DNA from: Lithospermum erythrorhizon
Taxonomy: Eukaryota; Streptophyta; Magnoliopsida; Boraginales; Boraginaceae
Assembly (NCBI GenBank): GCA_019722365.1
Contig: JADFUC010002281.1
Span: 62,001 to 126,000 of the forward strand
DNA length: 64,000 nucleotides
Direction: 5' to 3'
Shown: positions 25,640-39,052 of the stretch, piece after piece
How the letters are laid out: each line of letters begins with the position of its first letter
Position numbering within the stretch: position 1 is the first letter of the stretch
Made by a program: the position numbers and the translations under genes
The notes under the pieces: model-generated
The model's input: the letters and a program-made list of their open reading frames with translations, nothing else
Told to the model about the DNA's origin: nothing
Databases searched by the model: none

Positions 25640-27290
25640 AATATCAGCTCGGGAACTTTTGTGTCAAGTGTGTGTCGTTCAAGCGAGGCCACCATCAAGC
25701 TGGACGGATCAAATCCATGACATTCACAAGAAGCGGCTTCAAGTATCAGCGCAAGAAAGACGACTACAAATTATGGAGAATAATCATTTGTCCGCTTCAT
25801 TCTGAATGAAGTATCAAATTCTTCTGCCCGGAGCTCATAGAAGTTCTGACCAAAGCGGAAAGAGCCAACATAAGCACCGGCGCCGCCGATGTAAGCCTCC
25901 AATGGAGACGTGATAAAAAGAAGAGGACGAGTACTAAGTGGACGAGAACCTAAAAAAGTGGAGAGTTAAATTCCAAGGCTATCCATGTTTCCACAATGTA
26001 TTTGTATGGAAGAATATGCTCGTTAAGATGCAAGCTTCTGCCAAGGAAATACGACTTGTTAGAAACCGCCAAGAAGTCAGTTCTAGTCGTTGAAAACCAC
26101 GTAGGTCCGACTTTTGGATGCGGGGAATATCAAACCTTCGAATGTAACTGAGAGTCTATTAAAGATACGTATCAAAGGTTCAATAACACACAATTGAATT
26201 TGATTCTTTGTAGCATTTTCCTTGAAGTAAATAAAACGGAAGAATCATAGAAGCTACTAACTCCTTAGTTCGCCAAAAAAGGTTTCAGGCAATCAACGGC
26301 CAAAGCATATCGATTCTTCCCACCAAGAGCTCGCTGAAGAGTGCCAGTACAAAAAAACTACGAGATAAATGAAAAGCCATTTAAGATTGACGAAGACATG
26401 CATGCTAGAGACTTCAAAAGGTTTCTCAAGTTCAAAAAAGAAAGCAACAACAACCCATCACGGTCATAAAAGCTTCAAAGAGATACGACAATCACTAAAG
26501 GAAGTACTAAAGACAAAGAGAAAATTGCAAGGAGATCACGTGTTTCTCGAACGTAACAAGCCCGGACACTTCAAGATCTTGACGCTCTAATGCCTGTACT
26601 AAGAGCAGGTCCCAACCCAAGAAAACTCTCGCAACAAGGCCACTCACGACGAACCGAAGCCCAGTCCGACCGGCGCTTGAAACTTGGTAACGGGCGCTGG
26701 GCTCATGGCACAAAGCACTCAACGGAGGCACCTCTTTAACTCTATTTCTCCTGACGACGACCTCACTAAATACGGTATTTAAATCAAGTAAAGGATTTTT
26801 GACGAGTTACAACAATTATAACGAAGTTAGAAAGCTTTGAAAATTGTTTAAAAAAGAATAAAGAACTTTCAAAACTAATAAAAGCCACAAAAACAACTCT
26901 CTCTGAGAATGAAGTTGGCTTTTGTTAAAGCTGATTCCACCTGAAAAATGACTAAGTTTCAGAAAAAATTGAGCTTAAACAAAATCTTAAAAAGATTGAG
27001 TTAGAAAACGTTGAACTCAAGAAATCTCTCAACTCACACACTTTGAGAACAAACAAGTTGAATGAAATTCTTGAGGCTCAACGTTGTCCAACCAACAAAA
27101 AGGGGTTAGGCTATTCAAATGATAACTCCTATCATTCTAATGTTGCTTCATCATCCGGTATTAAATTCGTAAGACCGCATTTCACTTGCACTTATTGTGA
27201 AAAAGGAAATCATAAGTCTTCAAATGTCCCGCGACAAAGGTTAGAATCGGGCACTACAGGCCCCAAGTCTCTACACTAACGGATCAGAAA
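25640..27290 (+). pseudogene. Copia gag remnant (element B)
   Basis: At about 25690-25790 a frame reads like the gag start: SGFKYQRKKDDYKLWRIII. Near 26030 comes QASAKEI, and near 26400 RDFKRFLKFKKES, typical of SIRE gag before the zinc knuckle. A coiled-coil-like stretch KIELENVELKKSL (about 26990-27030) is followed by GLGYSND. A damaged CCHC knuckle at 27180-27230 reads CTYCEKGNHKSSN with the last cysteine lost. Frames are broken many times. Gag would form the virus-like particle; this one cannot. Confidence 0.65.
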
Positions 27291-28009
27291 ATCCTGATCT
27301 CCTTTACTAACCCACAGCGACCCAAATCACATCGGGTACCTCGAACGAAATTGAAATTTTGTAGAGGGCCGCGCTCATCCAAGAAAGAAAACATTTGACG
27401 CGGATATGTTCAAGGATATTTAATGAGATGCCTCACTCTTTTAAAGCTCGGGAAACAAAGTGGTCGAACGAAAGTTCAGAACAATCTAAAACCCCACAAA
27501 ATCCCAGTAAAGGATGTATCGGTAAAGAAAGGTTGCTCTAAAATTAAAAATACTTTACTAAGCCATTACAAGTTTAATTTGCTAAGTCATGAAAGCCACT
27601 GTAAAACATTGGTGTAGTTAAGTTTTCAAACATAAGTGTATTATTTCAAATGCTTCATCTTCATTTGTTGGTAATATGGTTATCGATCGAATAATGTGTA
27701 TTATGTTAATTTTGGATCTGGTCAAGAAGATATCGTAATTTAACGTGCTGGGTACAATTAGTTTTATTTATGGAAGTTTGTGGCATCACAAGCCTGGCCA
27801 TATTAAATGTTATCTAAATCAGCACAAAACTACATGTTAGAGCTCACTTCCATCTTCATATAAAAGGTTAAACTTCTATGGCGCATGTCAATCCCTAAGA
27901 AATGCATAAATCGTCGCTTAAGCCTTTAAATCTTGTTTCTCATTAAACCACGCCATTGATTTGCTGTTATGACTCTGTTCTCTGGCTTAATTGACATCGG
28001 TAGCCTTTG
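27291..28009. other. Protease/pre-integrase interval of element B, unreadable
   Basis: By position this should hold the aspartic protease and the GAG-pre-integrase domain. I could not find a D(S/T)G protease motif or a clear HHCC zinc finger. The sequence is probably too decayed. Confidence 0.4.
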
Positions 28010-28640
28010 GTGTGGCTCTAACATGTTTTTGTTATCATGGACGCATTACCTAAGGCTTACCTGGGCACTGGCCTCCTCGGCTAATAAAAAGTGATGCTGG
28101 CGAAAGAGTTCGCTAAGCTTTCATAGAAAGGTCACAACTAAAAGTGATTCAAAATCAAGGCCATATGATGACCACGGAGGAGTCTGGAACAGGAGTTCTA
28201 CTGTGTGAGCCATGGGGGAGTACGGAATCCAACACAACTCTTTCTGGGGCACCCAAGCAACACCTCAACAAAACGGAGCCTGAAAGAATAGACTTATTCA
28301 AGAAACGGAAGTCGCACCACGCCGAATATAACTCATTGGGGATACGCTGGACACCATACACCATCAACCCATTTCTGGGACCTATTCTCGATAAGACTCC
28401 TTTACTTAGTTGTACGGGCAAGATCCTCTATTGACATTTTTAAAGTTTTTGGATGTAAATTTGTTTATTCTAAAACACCAGCATAGATCGCAAATTTATT
28501 TTAAATTAACGAGGCAATCTTTCTTGGTTATTCTAAAACCAGTAAGTATTATATCATCTTAGTCAAAAAAGGATCAATAAAGTAAGAATCTATTCATGTT
28601 GGATCTCTCTTTGATTTAATCTAACTGCTTGTCAGAAAGT
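28010..28640 (+). pseudogene. Copia integrase remnant (element B)
   Basis: At about 28100-28290, in shifting frames, the sequence reads FAKL, then DHGGVWN, and then GIQHNSFWGTQATPQQNGA. These are the second catalytic Asp region and the hallmark 'GI.H..S...TPQQNG' of copia integrases. Further on, FLGPILDKTP (28370-28400), FKVFGCKFVYSKT (28435-28475) and ESIHVGSLFD (28590-28620) match the C-terminal part up to the '.ESIHV.FDE' end. Several stops and frameshifts make it non-functional. Confidence 0.75.
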
Positions 28641-28849
28641 TTGGGATATGAGGATGATTCATTAGGTGTTAATGTGATGGGAATTTCAAAGAATTAATTA
28701 AAAGCTCCCAAAAACCAAGCATCAAACGGTAGGAAGATCACCAGTTGGGGGGGAGTTGAAACTAATAATCATCGTGACCGCAAGACATTTTATTATCTCC
28801 ATGGCGGACAATAATACATCTTCCTTTGGGAGATTCCAGAATCATCAAG

Positions 28850-30345
28850 AATCATCCCCCGGATCTCATTCTCCTCTGGTGATATCTCAAAGGGGGTAAC
28901 TAATAGATCCTCTCTAAATAATGTTTGTCTCCAAGTAGCGTTTAATTTAAGTAAAGGCTTTCAATATTAAACAAGCTCTCTAAGATCCGATTGATTTATT
29001 TATGTAAAGAACTGAAATTGAAAGATGCAAAAGTTTGGCATTTAGTTGAAAACCTTGATAAAAACCATTAATACCTAAATGTGGGTTTTGGAAACAAACC
29101 TGGACGAAACCCGGTGTGTCGTTTTCTAGCAAATAAAAGTCACTCCTATTGTCAAGTTATAATCAAGTCGAAGAACTCCAGATTTTATGAAACTTTGTTC
29201 GTAGTTGGGTTTGAACCATTCGAGTTATTCTAGCCTTGGCTAGTCACATGGATTTCAAAACTACAATCAAATGATGTCAAAAGATTTAAACGGGTTCGAC
29301 GAGGAAGTTTTGTAAAAACAACCTCCGGGGTTGATCCCAACTCTGAATCTCATCAATGCTTTTTCAACCAGATAAAGCACTTTACGTTTAAACAACCTGG
29401 GAGCTCAAGGAGAGGAACATGTATTTAGTCGAACGTGGTTCAAGCAGTGAAAGCCGATCTCCACGCTTTTCCTTAAACCAAGTAAACATTCATAGTTCAA
29501 ATCTTATGTTTCCAAGGGAGTATGGTTTTCGCCGCATTTAATGTATTCGTCAGAAGAATTTGCTAAAATGATGACAAGGAAGTTCGAGATGAGTATGACG
29601 TGGAGAATTAATTTCTTCCTCGACTCCAAGTAAAGTAAACGGTGGACGCATATTCATAAAGCTCAGCAAAAGCTCTCAAAGAACTCATAAAGAAATTCGA
29701 TGAAGACGCAAAGCGATCGGAACTCCCATGTCGACATCAACAAAGTTGTATTAAGGACGAAAGCAAGGTACTAAGAAGTTAATGCAGACAAAAAAAAATA
29801 TCGAAAGGATTATTATGGGGCCTTTTATCTTCATCAGCTTAGACCCAGAGGGATATTATGTTTAAGCAGTTTGTAAAGGCCCCAAAAAGAAATTCATCTT
29901 AAAGTTGCTGGGTGCTGATCCTTCAATGGGAGAAAGACACTGATTATGGGTTTGGGTATCCACGAAAAGATTAGATGTACACTGATAGTGAAAGAGCATG
30001 TCGGGACACATGTCACTTCTGCATACCTCACCTCATGTCCAGCAAAGCAAAACAAAACATGTTGCATCACAACCATGAGTCGGAAGTGTCAAATAGGGTT
30101 GCCATAAGTTGATTGTTTCAAAACCTCGAGGATTTCGGATCAAATATGAACAAGTTCCGTGTTACAAGTGACAACACAAAGGCTATAAATATTGCCAAGA
30201 ATCCGTGTAAATACCTCGCGACTGCTAATATCGAAATTGCCATCACTCATCCGTGACCATGCGCAGTACAACATCGATCTCAAGTTCGGGACAAATAATA
30301 ACCATGGATATTCACCAAAACCATCACTGTGAGATCAATTTTAAC
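28850..30345 (+). pseudogene. Copia reverse transcriptase and RNase H remnant (element B)
   Basis: The RT start region reads KGVTNRSSLNN (28893-28925), then VWHLVENLDK (29030-29060) and VCRFLANKS (29115-29140). FYETLFVVGFEPF (29180-29220) is the 'YETFAPV.R.E' block. EEFAKMMTRKFEMSM (29557-29602) and INFFLDSK (29608-29630) follow the YVDD region. DIMF (29852) and NLEDFGSN to DNTKAINIAKNP (30120-30210) are RNase H. The order and wording match SIRE-type copia. Indels break the frame about every 50-100 bases. Confidence 0.8.
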
Positions 30346-31788
30346 CAGACAGCATCATCTTGCCATCTTTCATCTTCAGAGTGTCACGCATGCCAATGCG
30401 TTTAAAATATATTAGTTATATTTGGACGACGAGCCAAATGATGAAATTGTCCAAAAACCATGATTGGATCAAAGGAGGCTGCCAAGTGACATTAGGATCA
30501 AGGATCGCATGTCATCGCCAAAGATATTTAAGATCGACATCAGTTTGTCAGTTTGATCGGTTGTTTCGAGAGTTCATTTCAGCGAGATATTAGACGGCAT
30601 TCGCTGTGGAGCCGTGGATGTATGAATGGTCTTTTCAGCGCCAGTGGGGATCGGCGATCCCCATCAGTGACTCTCTTTGCGGTCCTCACGAGGTCCCGAA
30701 TGTCGACGGTGACTCCAACGTCAGGCCATCGGCATCCCATCGGTATTCCCCATGCCTCGACGAGGTCTCGAACAAAAAGACCCCCATCTCGATCAGACCA
30801 CTGCAGACCCCCCCCTTTAAAGAACCTTGTCCCATATTGTCATCGTAGACCTATCCCCATGCCTCGAATTTATGCCTTTAACAAAAAGACTCTATCCTAA
30901 TTGCAAGAATTTGCTTCCGAGACCCCCCCTCTAACGGGTCTCAATGGCGTTGGCAACCACCAAGAAAACATTTTATACTCCTGAATGACCCCTGTGTGTG
31001 TCCCTGAATCGGGTCCCCGATGAACTCATTCTATATACCATTTCAGCCAAGCCACTTCATTTCAACCACAATTCAAAAATTTAAACCCCTAATTCACAAA
31101 ATCCAACCATATTCTAACCATTTCCTCTCACAAATTCATCAAAAATTCACAAATCTTCTACAATTAAATTGCTACATTGTCTCTTCTTTTTAACTCCAAA
31201 CTCCACTCCCCTATTCAAATTTAAATGGCTTCTAACCCCACCAAACAACCCAAAAGAGGCAAGATCTAAAACCCAAAAAATCTTCAAACCAAGTCAGTGA
31301 AGTTCCTCAAACTGTTGTGCTTATGAAAACAGAATCAATTCACCCTGTAGGAGTAGTGCAAGACTTGCAAACCTAATATACTTGATGGCTACTGACACAT
31401 TTAAGATTTGGGAGGGCACGATTCCTCGGGAATTGTGAAATTTTGGGAAGTTTCAAGTTCTCCATCTTCCTCGGATCGGGTTTATTTCTTTTTATGAACA
31501 TGTTGTTGGTTCACACTTCTAGTAGTAACAATTTGAACATTAAGTTGGAGTTTCGTGGTAGATCTTACTTAGTATAAGGAAAAAATTTGCAGACGCATTT
31601 CGCTGTCTCGGAAATGGATTTGCAAGTTAAGGCTAAGGAGGCTGCCTCCGGTGAGGAGATTGAAGTCGGCGAAAGAGCGCACGAGCGTGTTAGGTCATTT
31701 AAGCCAGGTTTAGAAATGGTTATAGGAAGGAAAGCAAGTGTTGATGAGGTCTTCCTCGCAAGCTGCATTTGTATATTGTAGTTTAGTT
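30346..31788 (+). pseudogene. Post-pol tail of element B
   Basis: It is homologous to 21480-22930 of element A, including decayed 'gagacccc' words (30770-30930), the 'tctatataccatttc' block, a short frame starting MASNPTKQPKRGK at 31225, and 'cacttctagtagtaacaat' at 31513. It ends where the left LTR of element C begins. Function of the tail is unknown. Confidence 0.5.
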
Positions 31789-32745
31789 TTGTCAGAAATC
31801 AATGAATTTATTCTCTTTTATATGCTTAAGTATAATTGTCTATCAATTCATTTACCTGTTATTAATGTGATCAACTTGTAAAGCAAGCCACCTTAGTAAT
31901 TGTATATTAATAGTTTTGGTTCTCACATAATTTACAAGATGGAAATATCATGTATCTTAATTATTAATCGCATTGTTGCACTGGTCAATTATTGTTTATT
32001 ATGCCAACTTACTTTAGTTATTCTAGAAAGCCTGTATGTCACACACATATACAAATGAGATTCAAAATTATATTTCATTTAATTTAAATTAAACGAGACT
32101 TCAGATATCGAGAAATGTATATCTCCTCAATATTTATATATTTGATAAATATATATCGATTTAACATCAATCGTTAAACTTGCAAGTTTAATCAATTGCT
32201 AATTGAAATTGATTTAATAACTTGATAAGTTATTCGGATACTGACAAGTTAAGATTTTAATCAATTGATTGTTAAGTTAATTAAACGTGAACAACCTCAC
32301 CAGTAACTCATTATTCGATCGAAGCCATAACGGTCTAATTAGTTAACGAGTTAAACCGATTTCCTTGTACGAAGTTGTTTAACGGGCGAAACTGCAAATG
32401 GTATTTAAAATAAAGAGACAAGTATTTTTTCAACTGCACTTCCTTCCATTTTTTTTTTTTCCTCACAACTCTAGCAATTTCAAGCTTACCTGATTCTCGA
32501 TTCCCTCCCGCGCCGCAATCTGTGAGGACACACGTTTTGGTGTCGACAAGAATTCTGGAGTGGTTTCTCGAAGGGCTTTCACAGAATCCCTCGGTGAGCT
32601 GGTTCCATTTCATCTTCACCGCGAATGTAAGAACTCTTTATTCAGCAATTGTATTATGTGGTTTCAGATTAATACATTATTTCGAGATCCGTATAAAGTG
32701 AATGTGGGTAATAATCACAAATATAATTCATACTAGATTCTAACA
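31789..32745 (+). mobile_element. Left LTR of element C
   Basis: It aligns with 39053-39972 as a direct repeat: 'aaatcaatga' at the start, 'atatcgagaaatg' / 'atatcaagaaatg' in the middle, 'taattagttaacgagttaa' (32336, 39597) and 'ttccatttcatcttc' (32600, 39845). It ends 'tactagattctaaca' at 32745. Many indels separate the two copies, so the insertion is old. The exact left end is uncertain. Confidence 0.65.
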
Positions 32746-32760
32746 ATGGCCTCAGAGCCT
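32746..32760 (+). other. Putative primer-binding site of element C
   Basis: 'atggcctcagagcct' directly follows the LTR end and resembles the usual plant initiator-Met tRNA complement (tggtatcagagc) with a few changes. This position and likeness support the LTR boundary. Confidence 0.55.
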
Positions 32761-35700
32761 ACCAAGTTTGATGCCGTGTTTTATCTTAATTTGATTTTGC
32801 GTTGTTAACATAGTTGTTAGTTAATTTGATTATTTCATGATTTATATATTCAATTGATGAATATATAATATGAATTGATTTTATAGAGAGGTTTAAATTT
32901 TTAGAAAATTACTTAAATTAAATAATATGTGTGTTCTTAACCTTTGAGGTTCATATCAGATTTTTTCCAAATTGTTTTGAATTTTTATAATTCCTAAAAA
33001 TTCATGAATTTCCTCGGATTGTTTGGCTTAATCGAAAACGGGACGTGTTCAATAATGATATTGTTGATAAGCGGTAAAAATCCAGAATTTATTAATTTTA
33101 GTGCATCCAAACGTATTTTACAAAAGTTGCAATAACTGGAAAACTCGAAAATCGAATGCACTACCAAAAAATCGGTCGCCGAATTTCATGGACAACTCTC
33201 CTGGGCGCGGTTCGTGCCGGGATTGCACGCCCGCCACCATTTAGCCTGGGTCAGCCACGGAAGAGGGCTCTACAAGGTTCATCATGATATCGAGGCCTAT
33301 GGTTTTCGTCATAGTTTAGAAAAACCTCTAAATGTATTTTATGTAATTATTTTAAGTTTTAAAAATTATTGGTAATTATTAATTTCGGTTTTAAATGTTA
33401 AAATCATAAATTTTGTCTTTTGTGACGATTGAATATATATCTTGAACGGGCATTAAATTTTGATTTCACATTTTTCTTTCTTCAAAACTATTTTCATTGA
33501 ATATTAATTTTTGAAAATAGCTTACGATAACTTTAAATTTGAATTTGAGCAATTACTTGTAAAGAATTATTTCAGATTTAAGTGGCTGATAATTATCAGA
33601 ATTATTATCATTAATCATGTGTGAATATATATTCAAATTAAAATTTACATTAATTGGATAATTAATTGTAAAATAAATGTAATTAATTAGTCAATTACGA
33701 ACACATTTAATCTCATTTCATTTAATATATATGACATTATGTATTTATTTGTTTTAATGTTTCTTGCCTGCATATGCATGTTATGGAAACGGAAAAGGGA
33801 GGTATTTAGATATGACCGCTTTCATTTATTTGCTTCATTTGGCCCAAGGCATCGAAAATGTCAGAAACGCACTGTATGAAATGATTTTTATTCTTGTATT
33901 CATTTACCTGCCAAGCCTGCCATTGCCTGTTTCAAGGACTAGTGTGATGTACCACAGCGGTGTATCAAGATAGTATTTCCACAAAGGCACTCTCAATAAC
34001 TTTGCAAGTTTCAAGGAGCCGAAGAATACAAGACTTGCACTTTAAAGCGCCGTAATAGGATTTACGTTAGCATTTCACCATGTTGGACGAATAACAGTCC
34101 TGTGGTCATATTTATATCTCCCAGCGCGCAGGTTATTTATTTATTTTCATGTTATGCATGTTGTTTCAATATGCTATCTATGCACGTTGAAGTTGAATAA
34201 TGATTAATCTCACCAATTAAAATTCTGCCAACTGACGTTTAATTTTAAAGTCATGATCGGTCAGATATTCGGGCACACTATGATTTCATAAGTGTGTTAC
34301 GCAGTTTTGCACTCTGATATGACACGGATCATGCTGTTGATTTCCACTAACGCTGCTGGCTTTCGATGATCACTCCAAGCAACTATTTGGTTTAATCGTA
34401 TATTTAACCGGTTTGTTTGAGATACATGTCGCAGCATCCATGCGTACGCTTAATGAAAGAGTTATTGTAGTTCGTAATTGGTTGCAACCTGACGGCGCCG
34501 ATTCAAAACAAGTATCATGCTTAGCCTGAATCGGGGCATAGATTTGCAATTGCATATTACTTTACAATCGTCGACAACTCATCATTATACTGATTCAAGA
34601 CGACGTTAGCGTTGTCAGTTTAATCCGAAAGGATCTTCGATACCTTTGGTACATTGTAGATTTCAAGTACCTGTATTATATCTACAATCATTTTATAGTC
34701 ACGATGATTTGTTTTGAACTACACTGCTTATTTTAAGTTGCATATTTCCCACATGCTTGGCATATTGTTTACCCATTTTATTCATCATCTATCACTGAAA
34801 ACTAAATGCGATGACTTTATAATGAAATAAAATAAGTTAAGGAGAAATCCGAATGACTTGTTGAACAAAGTGTTACAACGCGATCTTCTTCAACCATTAT
34901 AATCGGTTAATAGAGATAAAAACTTTAATACCATTAAAGATGCAGACTGACCAATCATAAGCCGATACGGCCAGATGAACTTTGGCCTCAAGGAACAAGT
35001 CACATGACATGACAAGGATACTAATTTTTATTCAATCAAAGCGTGATGACGCTTATGAAGCCACTCAATATGTCATATTGCCTCTAGCCACCAAACAAGC
35101 CTTAAATAATAAATAGTTTGATCTCTTTTTAAACCCTATCAGAAAACTATTGAAGTCGTCTGAATGTCAGTAGATTCACATTTCCTCAGACACGCTACGG
35201 GTTTTATGAATCGCTGATTTAAACAAAAGTTCTTGCTGTACGTAACCAAATAAGTTAGCATTCATTCGGGTTCCCTTAATGTAATTTAAATGCAGATGAG
35301 CTTAACATGGAACTATAAGTTGAAGCACGATTCACTACATTATTTTAACTTCAAAAGCTATTGTTAAGGATTTTAAGTAACATTTAGGAATCGGGAAAGA
35401 GAGATTTGATTAAAATCTTATATCTCAAATAATTTTGTTGTCAAAGTTGTAATGTTCAAGCTTACTGCTGTCGAGAACACTAGTTTTGGACTCATATTTA
35501 TTTAATCTACGGTTACGGAGTCAAGTATAACAATAATGGAAGACAAGATATAAAGAGTTATTGAGCCTGTGGTAACGACATAGCTACTACATTATAAAGA
35601 GCAAGAAGCTTTAAACTTCATGTGGTCAGATTCTAAACAATATTTTGAACCTCGTATATAAACGAATGCCAAGGCCTCATACACGCTTCCATATCGTGAT

Positions 35701-38700
35701 TCCATCAAGTTAAAAAGAGTTTATTTTACTCTTTCTTTAAAAGTGACAATCTTGAACAACAAATGATTTGAAATAATACTTACGGATAACGCACTTAACA
35801 AAGCACTCGAGTATAATCTCGTTACATTTAACTAAGTCAACTCTTAGTTTCAGACTTAACGGGAAAAGTTCACCAGTCTAAATTAAGCTCTGTATGTCAT
35901 TACGTTAATTAAATATTTGAGTCATTGACTGATTATATCATGTAATTGCTGGAAAGCGACCATATGAAACACTTCAAGCTTCCGGGAGTCGGCGCATCAT
36001 CGATATAAGTATAGTAGGTATCATCCGAAGAACGACATCATTCTAATCTTAAAACGCATTATGAAGACTTCAAGGAATTGTGTTTAATGAAGTTAAAAAT
36101 GCATTTGACGAGATCTTTCAATTTCAGAGACTAAATATAATTTCTGGCTCCCAACCTTAGATGTGTCATTTGGTTGAAAGCGATACAGAAGTGATATGGC
36201 TTAACGTGGGCTGAAACACAAAGAATCTAAATAATTTCTACATATTAAGGTTAAGCAATTCTACCTTTTGGAATTAATTGAATGTAGTATTCAACTCGCG
36301 AGACAACTCAAAGAAAGTTATGTTCGATAAACAAACTTTGAAACGTTGTCGTGATAAGATAAGTTAAGTATTATGTCAACAGAGGTATTACAATTTCAAT
36401 CCCATCCAAAGTTAGATATTAAGTCATTTTTGGTACATGTAACTGTAAGTGAAGTCGGGTATTTATTTCATTCACACTATAACGCCGCAACTATCAGATT
36501 TAGATAGAAGTCTTCATTGAAGTACAAATAAGGGAAATAAATATGCGACAATGCATTTCTTGCCAAGCCCAGAGATACCAGTCTCAAAGATTAGAACCCT
36601 TCGTTATATCAAGCGAGATTCACTCTCGATGCATTTAAAGCTGGGAATATAATGATAATATGAATAACATTACTCGAATAAATGCATTTCGAGGTCATTT
36701 AAAGAAATAAATGAATGTCATACGGGTCGAGGATAAAGCCTTTATTTTATCTTTCTCCGGATGGTGGACTATCAGAGTAAGAGTTTCCATTATATATAAG
36801 CTTCTAGATGGTGAATCATCGAAGTAATAAATGTATTTCATTAATGAGCAAATATGAATGAAGCGTTAATCAAACATTTGGTTGAAAAACTAAGATTAAA
36901 ATATATTCATCAGTTTATCATGCTCATGTTTATTTCAAACTTTCTATCGCTATTCCACAAAGTTGTAATATGGGTCTACAAGTTATCCAAAGAATGTTCC
37001 TTTAACAGATCATTTATTTATTAGATACTGATTACTGTTATCGAACCTCCAATATCTCAAGCGAGAATATAAAAGAAAGTTTATATTACTAGAATCTAAA
37101 GTTAAAACTTAAGATCGAGATAATCGGAGTTAAATTCCTCACTTTCTGAGCATTTGATTTAAAAATCAATAAGAATCAAGAGGACAGAAGAACCGAGTTC
37201 CCAAAGGTTAAATGGGGAGCTTGACTCCAGATAAATTATATTTTATACACTAAATATTATAAATCTCTCCACAACCTTAAAAAGATATAAGTAGTTTATT
37301 GGGGATTCTTGTACATTTAAGTGAAATTTTTAAATACATATATGTAACATGCTACGATCGGCCACATTATATATATGTGCTTGGTATGACATTTGCTCGT
37401 TAAGCTTAAGATGTCGTAAAGCTCGAGGTGATGAATCTATACCGTGATTAATTCTATAAATAGACGTATTTCTCTGTCGGGATAAGTGCAAATTTTCATT
37501 GTGAGGTCTAATCCCACTATGGCCTCACATTAACGAGAGTGGATTTAAGTTCTATTAGGTTATATGATTCAATTTAGATGCCATTACAATATGATCACAA
37601 CCATGATTTTAGTAATATTCCCTCGTGATTGAATGGAAGTTTTACTAAGTATTCACGCTGACTGGGAATACCGTAGTAACTTTATGAATTTAAGTAACTA
37701 TAAGCTAGAATTTATCGCTGGCCGATCTTCTACCAGAATGTATCACGATAGTAGTGATTACGACGCTGTACCATTTGAAAAGCTATTAGCCAAGAATTTC
37801 AACACAGACCGAGTCTAAATATTCTTTTAGTAAACTAAAAGGAAATTGAACTCAGATGCTAACCTGATCAATGAATCATCAGTTGTTAAAAGAATTACTA
37901 TTTACAAAGATGACAAACACACTTGAGTTTTTAAACTAGTGAAACCCCTGCAGTCATTAAAACCTATTTTGATCATAGTCGCATGACTTTCATGTCGATA
38001 ATCTTAGCTTCATCAATGACTGCCGACAGACCTGGTCGCATGAATGTAGCGACCGCTTGTAAGAGTATTTCGCAAACAAGCGATTATAATCATCATCCTT
38101 TGCTTTACATATCACGAACTATCTAAGAATTCATAAGCCAAAGGATCCATGGATTGCATTTGAGTCGGTGATCCTTCCCATGATTCAAGCTTGGCTTTCA
38201 ACAGCTATGAAGGAACCAGCAACGGAACAGTTTGTTCATCACTTTCCAATGTTATCTTTGTGTTTAATCTGATTGTTAATCAAAACTGGCTATGAGAATG
38301 TAGATTCACATTCATATATAGAGCCACCAATATTTCATTTCATGTTGCTGAAACATATAACATACATGCATTGTATCCTCATTTAGTGAAAAGTTAAATT
38401 CCTTGTGTTTAAGTTTCCCTTATAAGAAGAATAGCTGAATTGTTGATTATACTCCTCAAGCTCAAACAGCTCAGTGGCCTCAGCCTGTGATGTTGATAAA
38501 GTCAGTATGCATAAAAGATCAAATGACCAAATATGGTGTTTGATTAGACTAAGATTTATCACTGCAGAATGGCAGATCGTATTCAATAATATGTGTAGTC
38601 ATTGTATCCTATGTGATCAGAGTTTGAGATGACCTAAACAAAATTCACAGAAGATATGTATATCTGTGTCCTAAGAGTTGGTTTAGGGAATTCAGTTCGG

Positions 38701-39052
38701 CAATTCTGTAATTCAATATATATATAAATTCATTCATAAATATAGTAGAGCCTGGTGATTGATTATACTCAAATGTCATTTCTTTAAGCGATCATAACGC
38801 ATATGTCAATACACAGCCGAAAGTATAACGATAGATGTTGATATATCATGGGATTTATCCGTCGATATACAAGTGAAATATCTCAGTCTCGCTACGCTGG
38901 GTACTGACCGTTTACGGACGCCATAAATGCTTATTCATTTCATACTCGAGCAAAGAAAGTCATGTTGTTTCCATGACACTTCTTACATTAGCCTAATACT
39001 AGAGATCGCGTGATGTATGAATTAAAAGTAATCGCCCAAGTATGTCAGAGCT
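32761..39052 (+). mobile_element. Interior of element C, no readable coding domain
   Basis: About 6.3 kb lie between the two LTRs. I could not recognise gag, protease, integrase, reverse transcriptase or RNase H in any frame. Short open frames such as 33764-33973 and 37633-37818 have no family features. Base composition is AT-rich and even. Either the element is very old, or it is a non-autonomous one filled with unrelated sequence. The copia or gypsy class is therefore undecided. Confidence 0.5.

Larger units (their letters stand above)
25572..31788 (+). mobile_element. Copia element B (SIRE/Maximus-like), gag to post-pol
   Basis: Gag, integrase, reverse transcriptase and RNase H follow in the copia order (INT before RT), all decayed. 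It starts directly after the LTR of element A, so the two may have shared that LTR or arisen by tandem recombination. On the right it stops abruptly near 31788, where the LTR of another element starts. The rest of its tail was not found beyond 39972. Confidence 0.7.
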
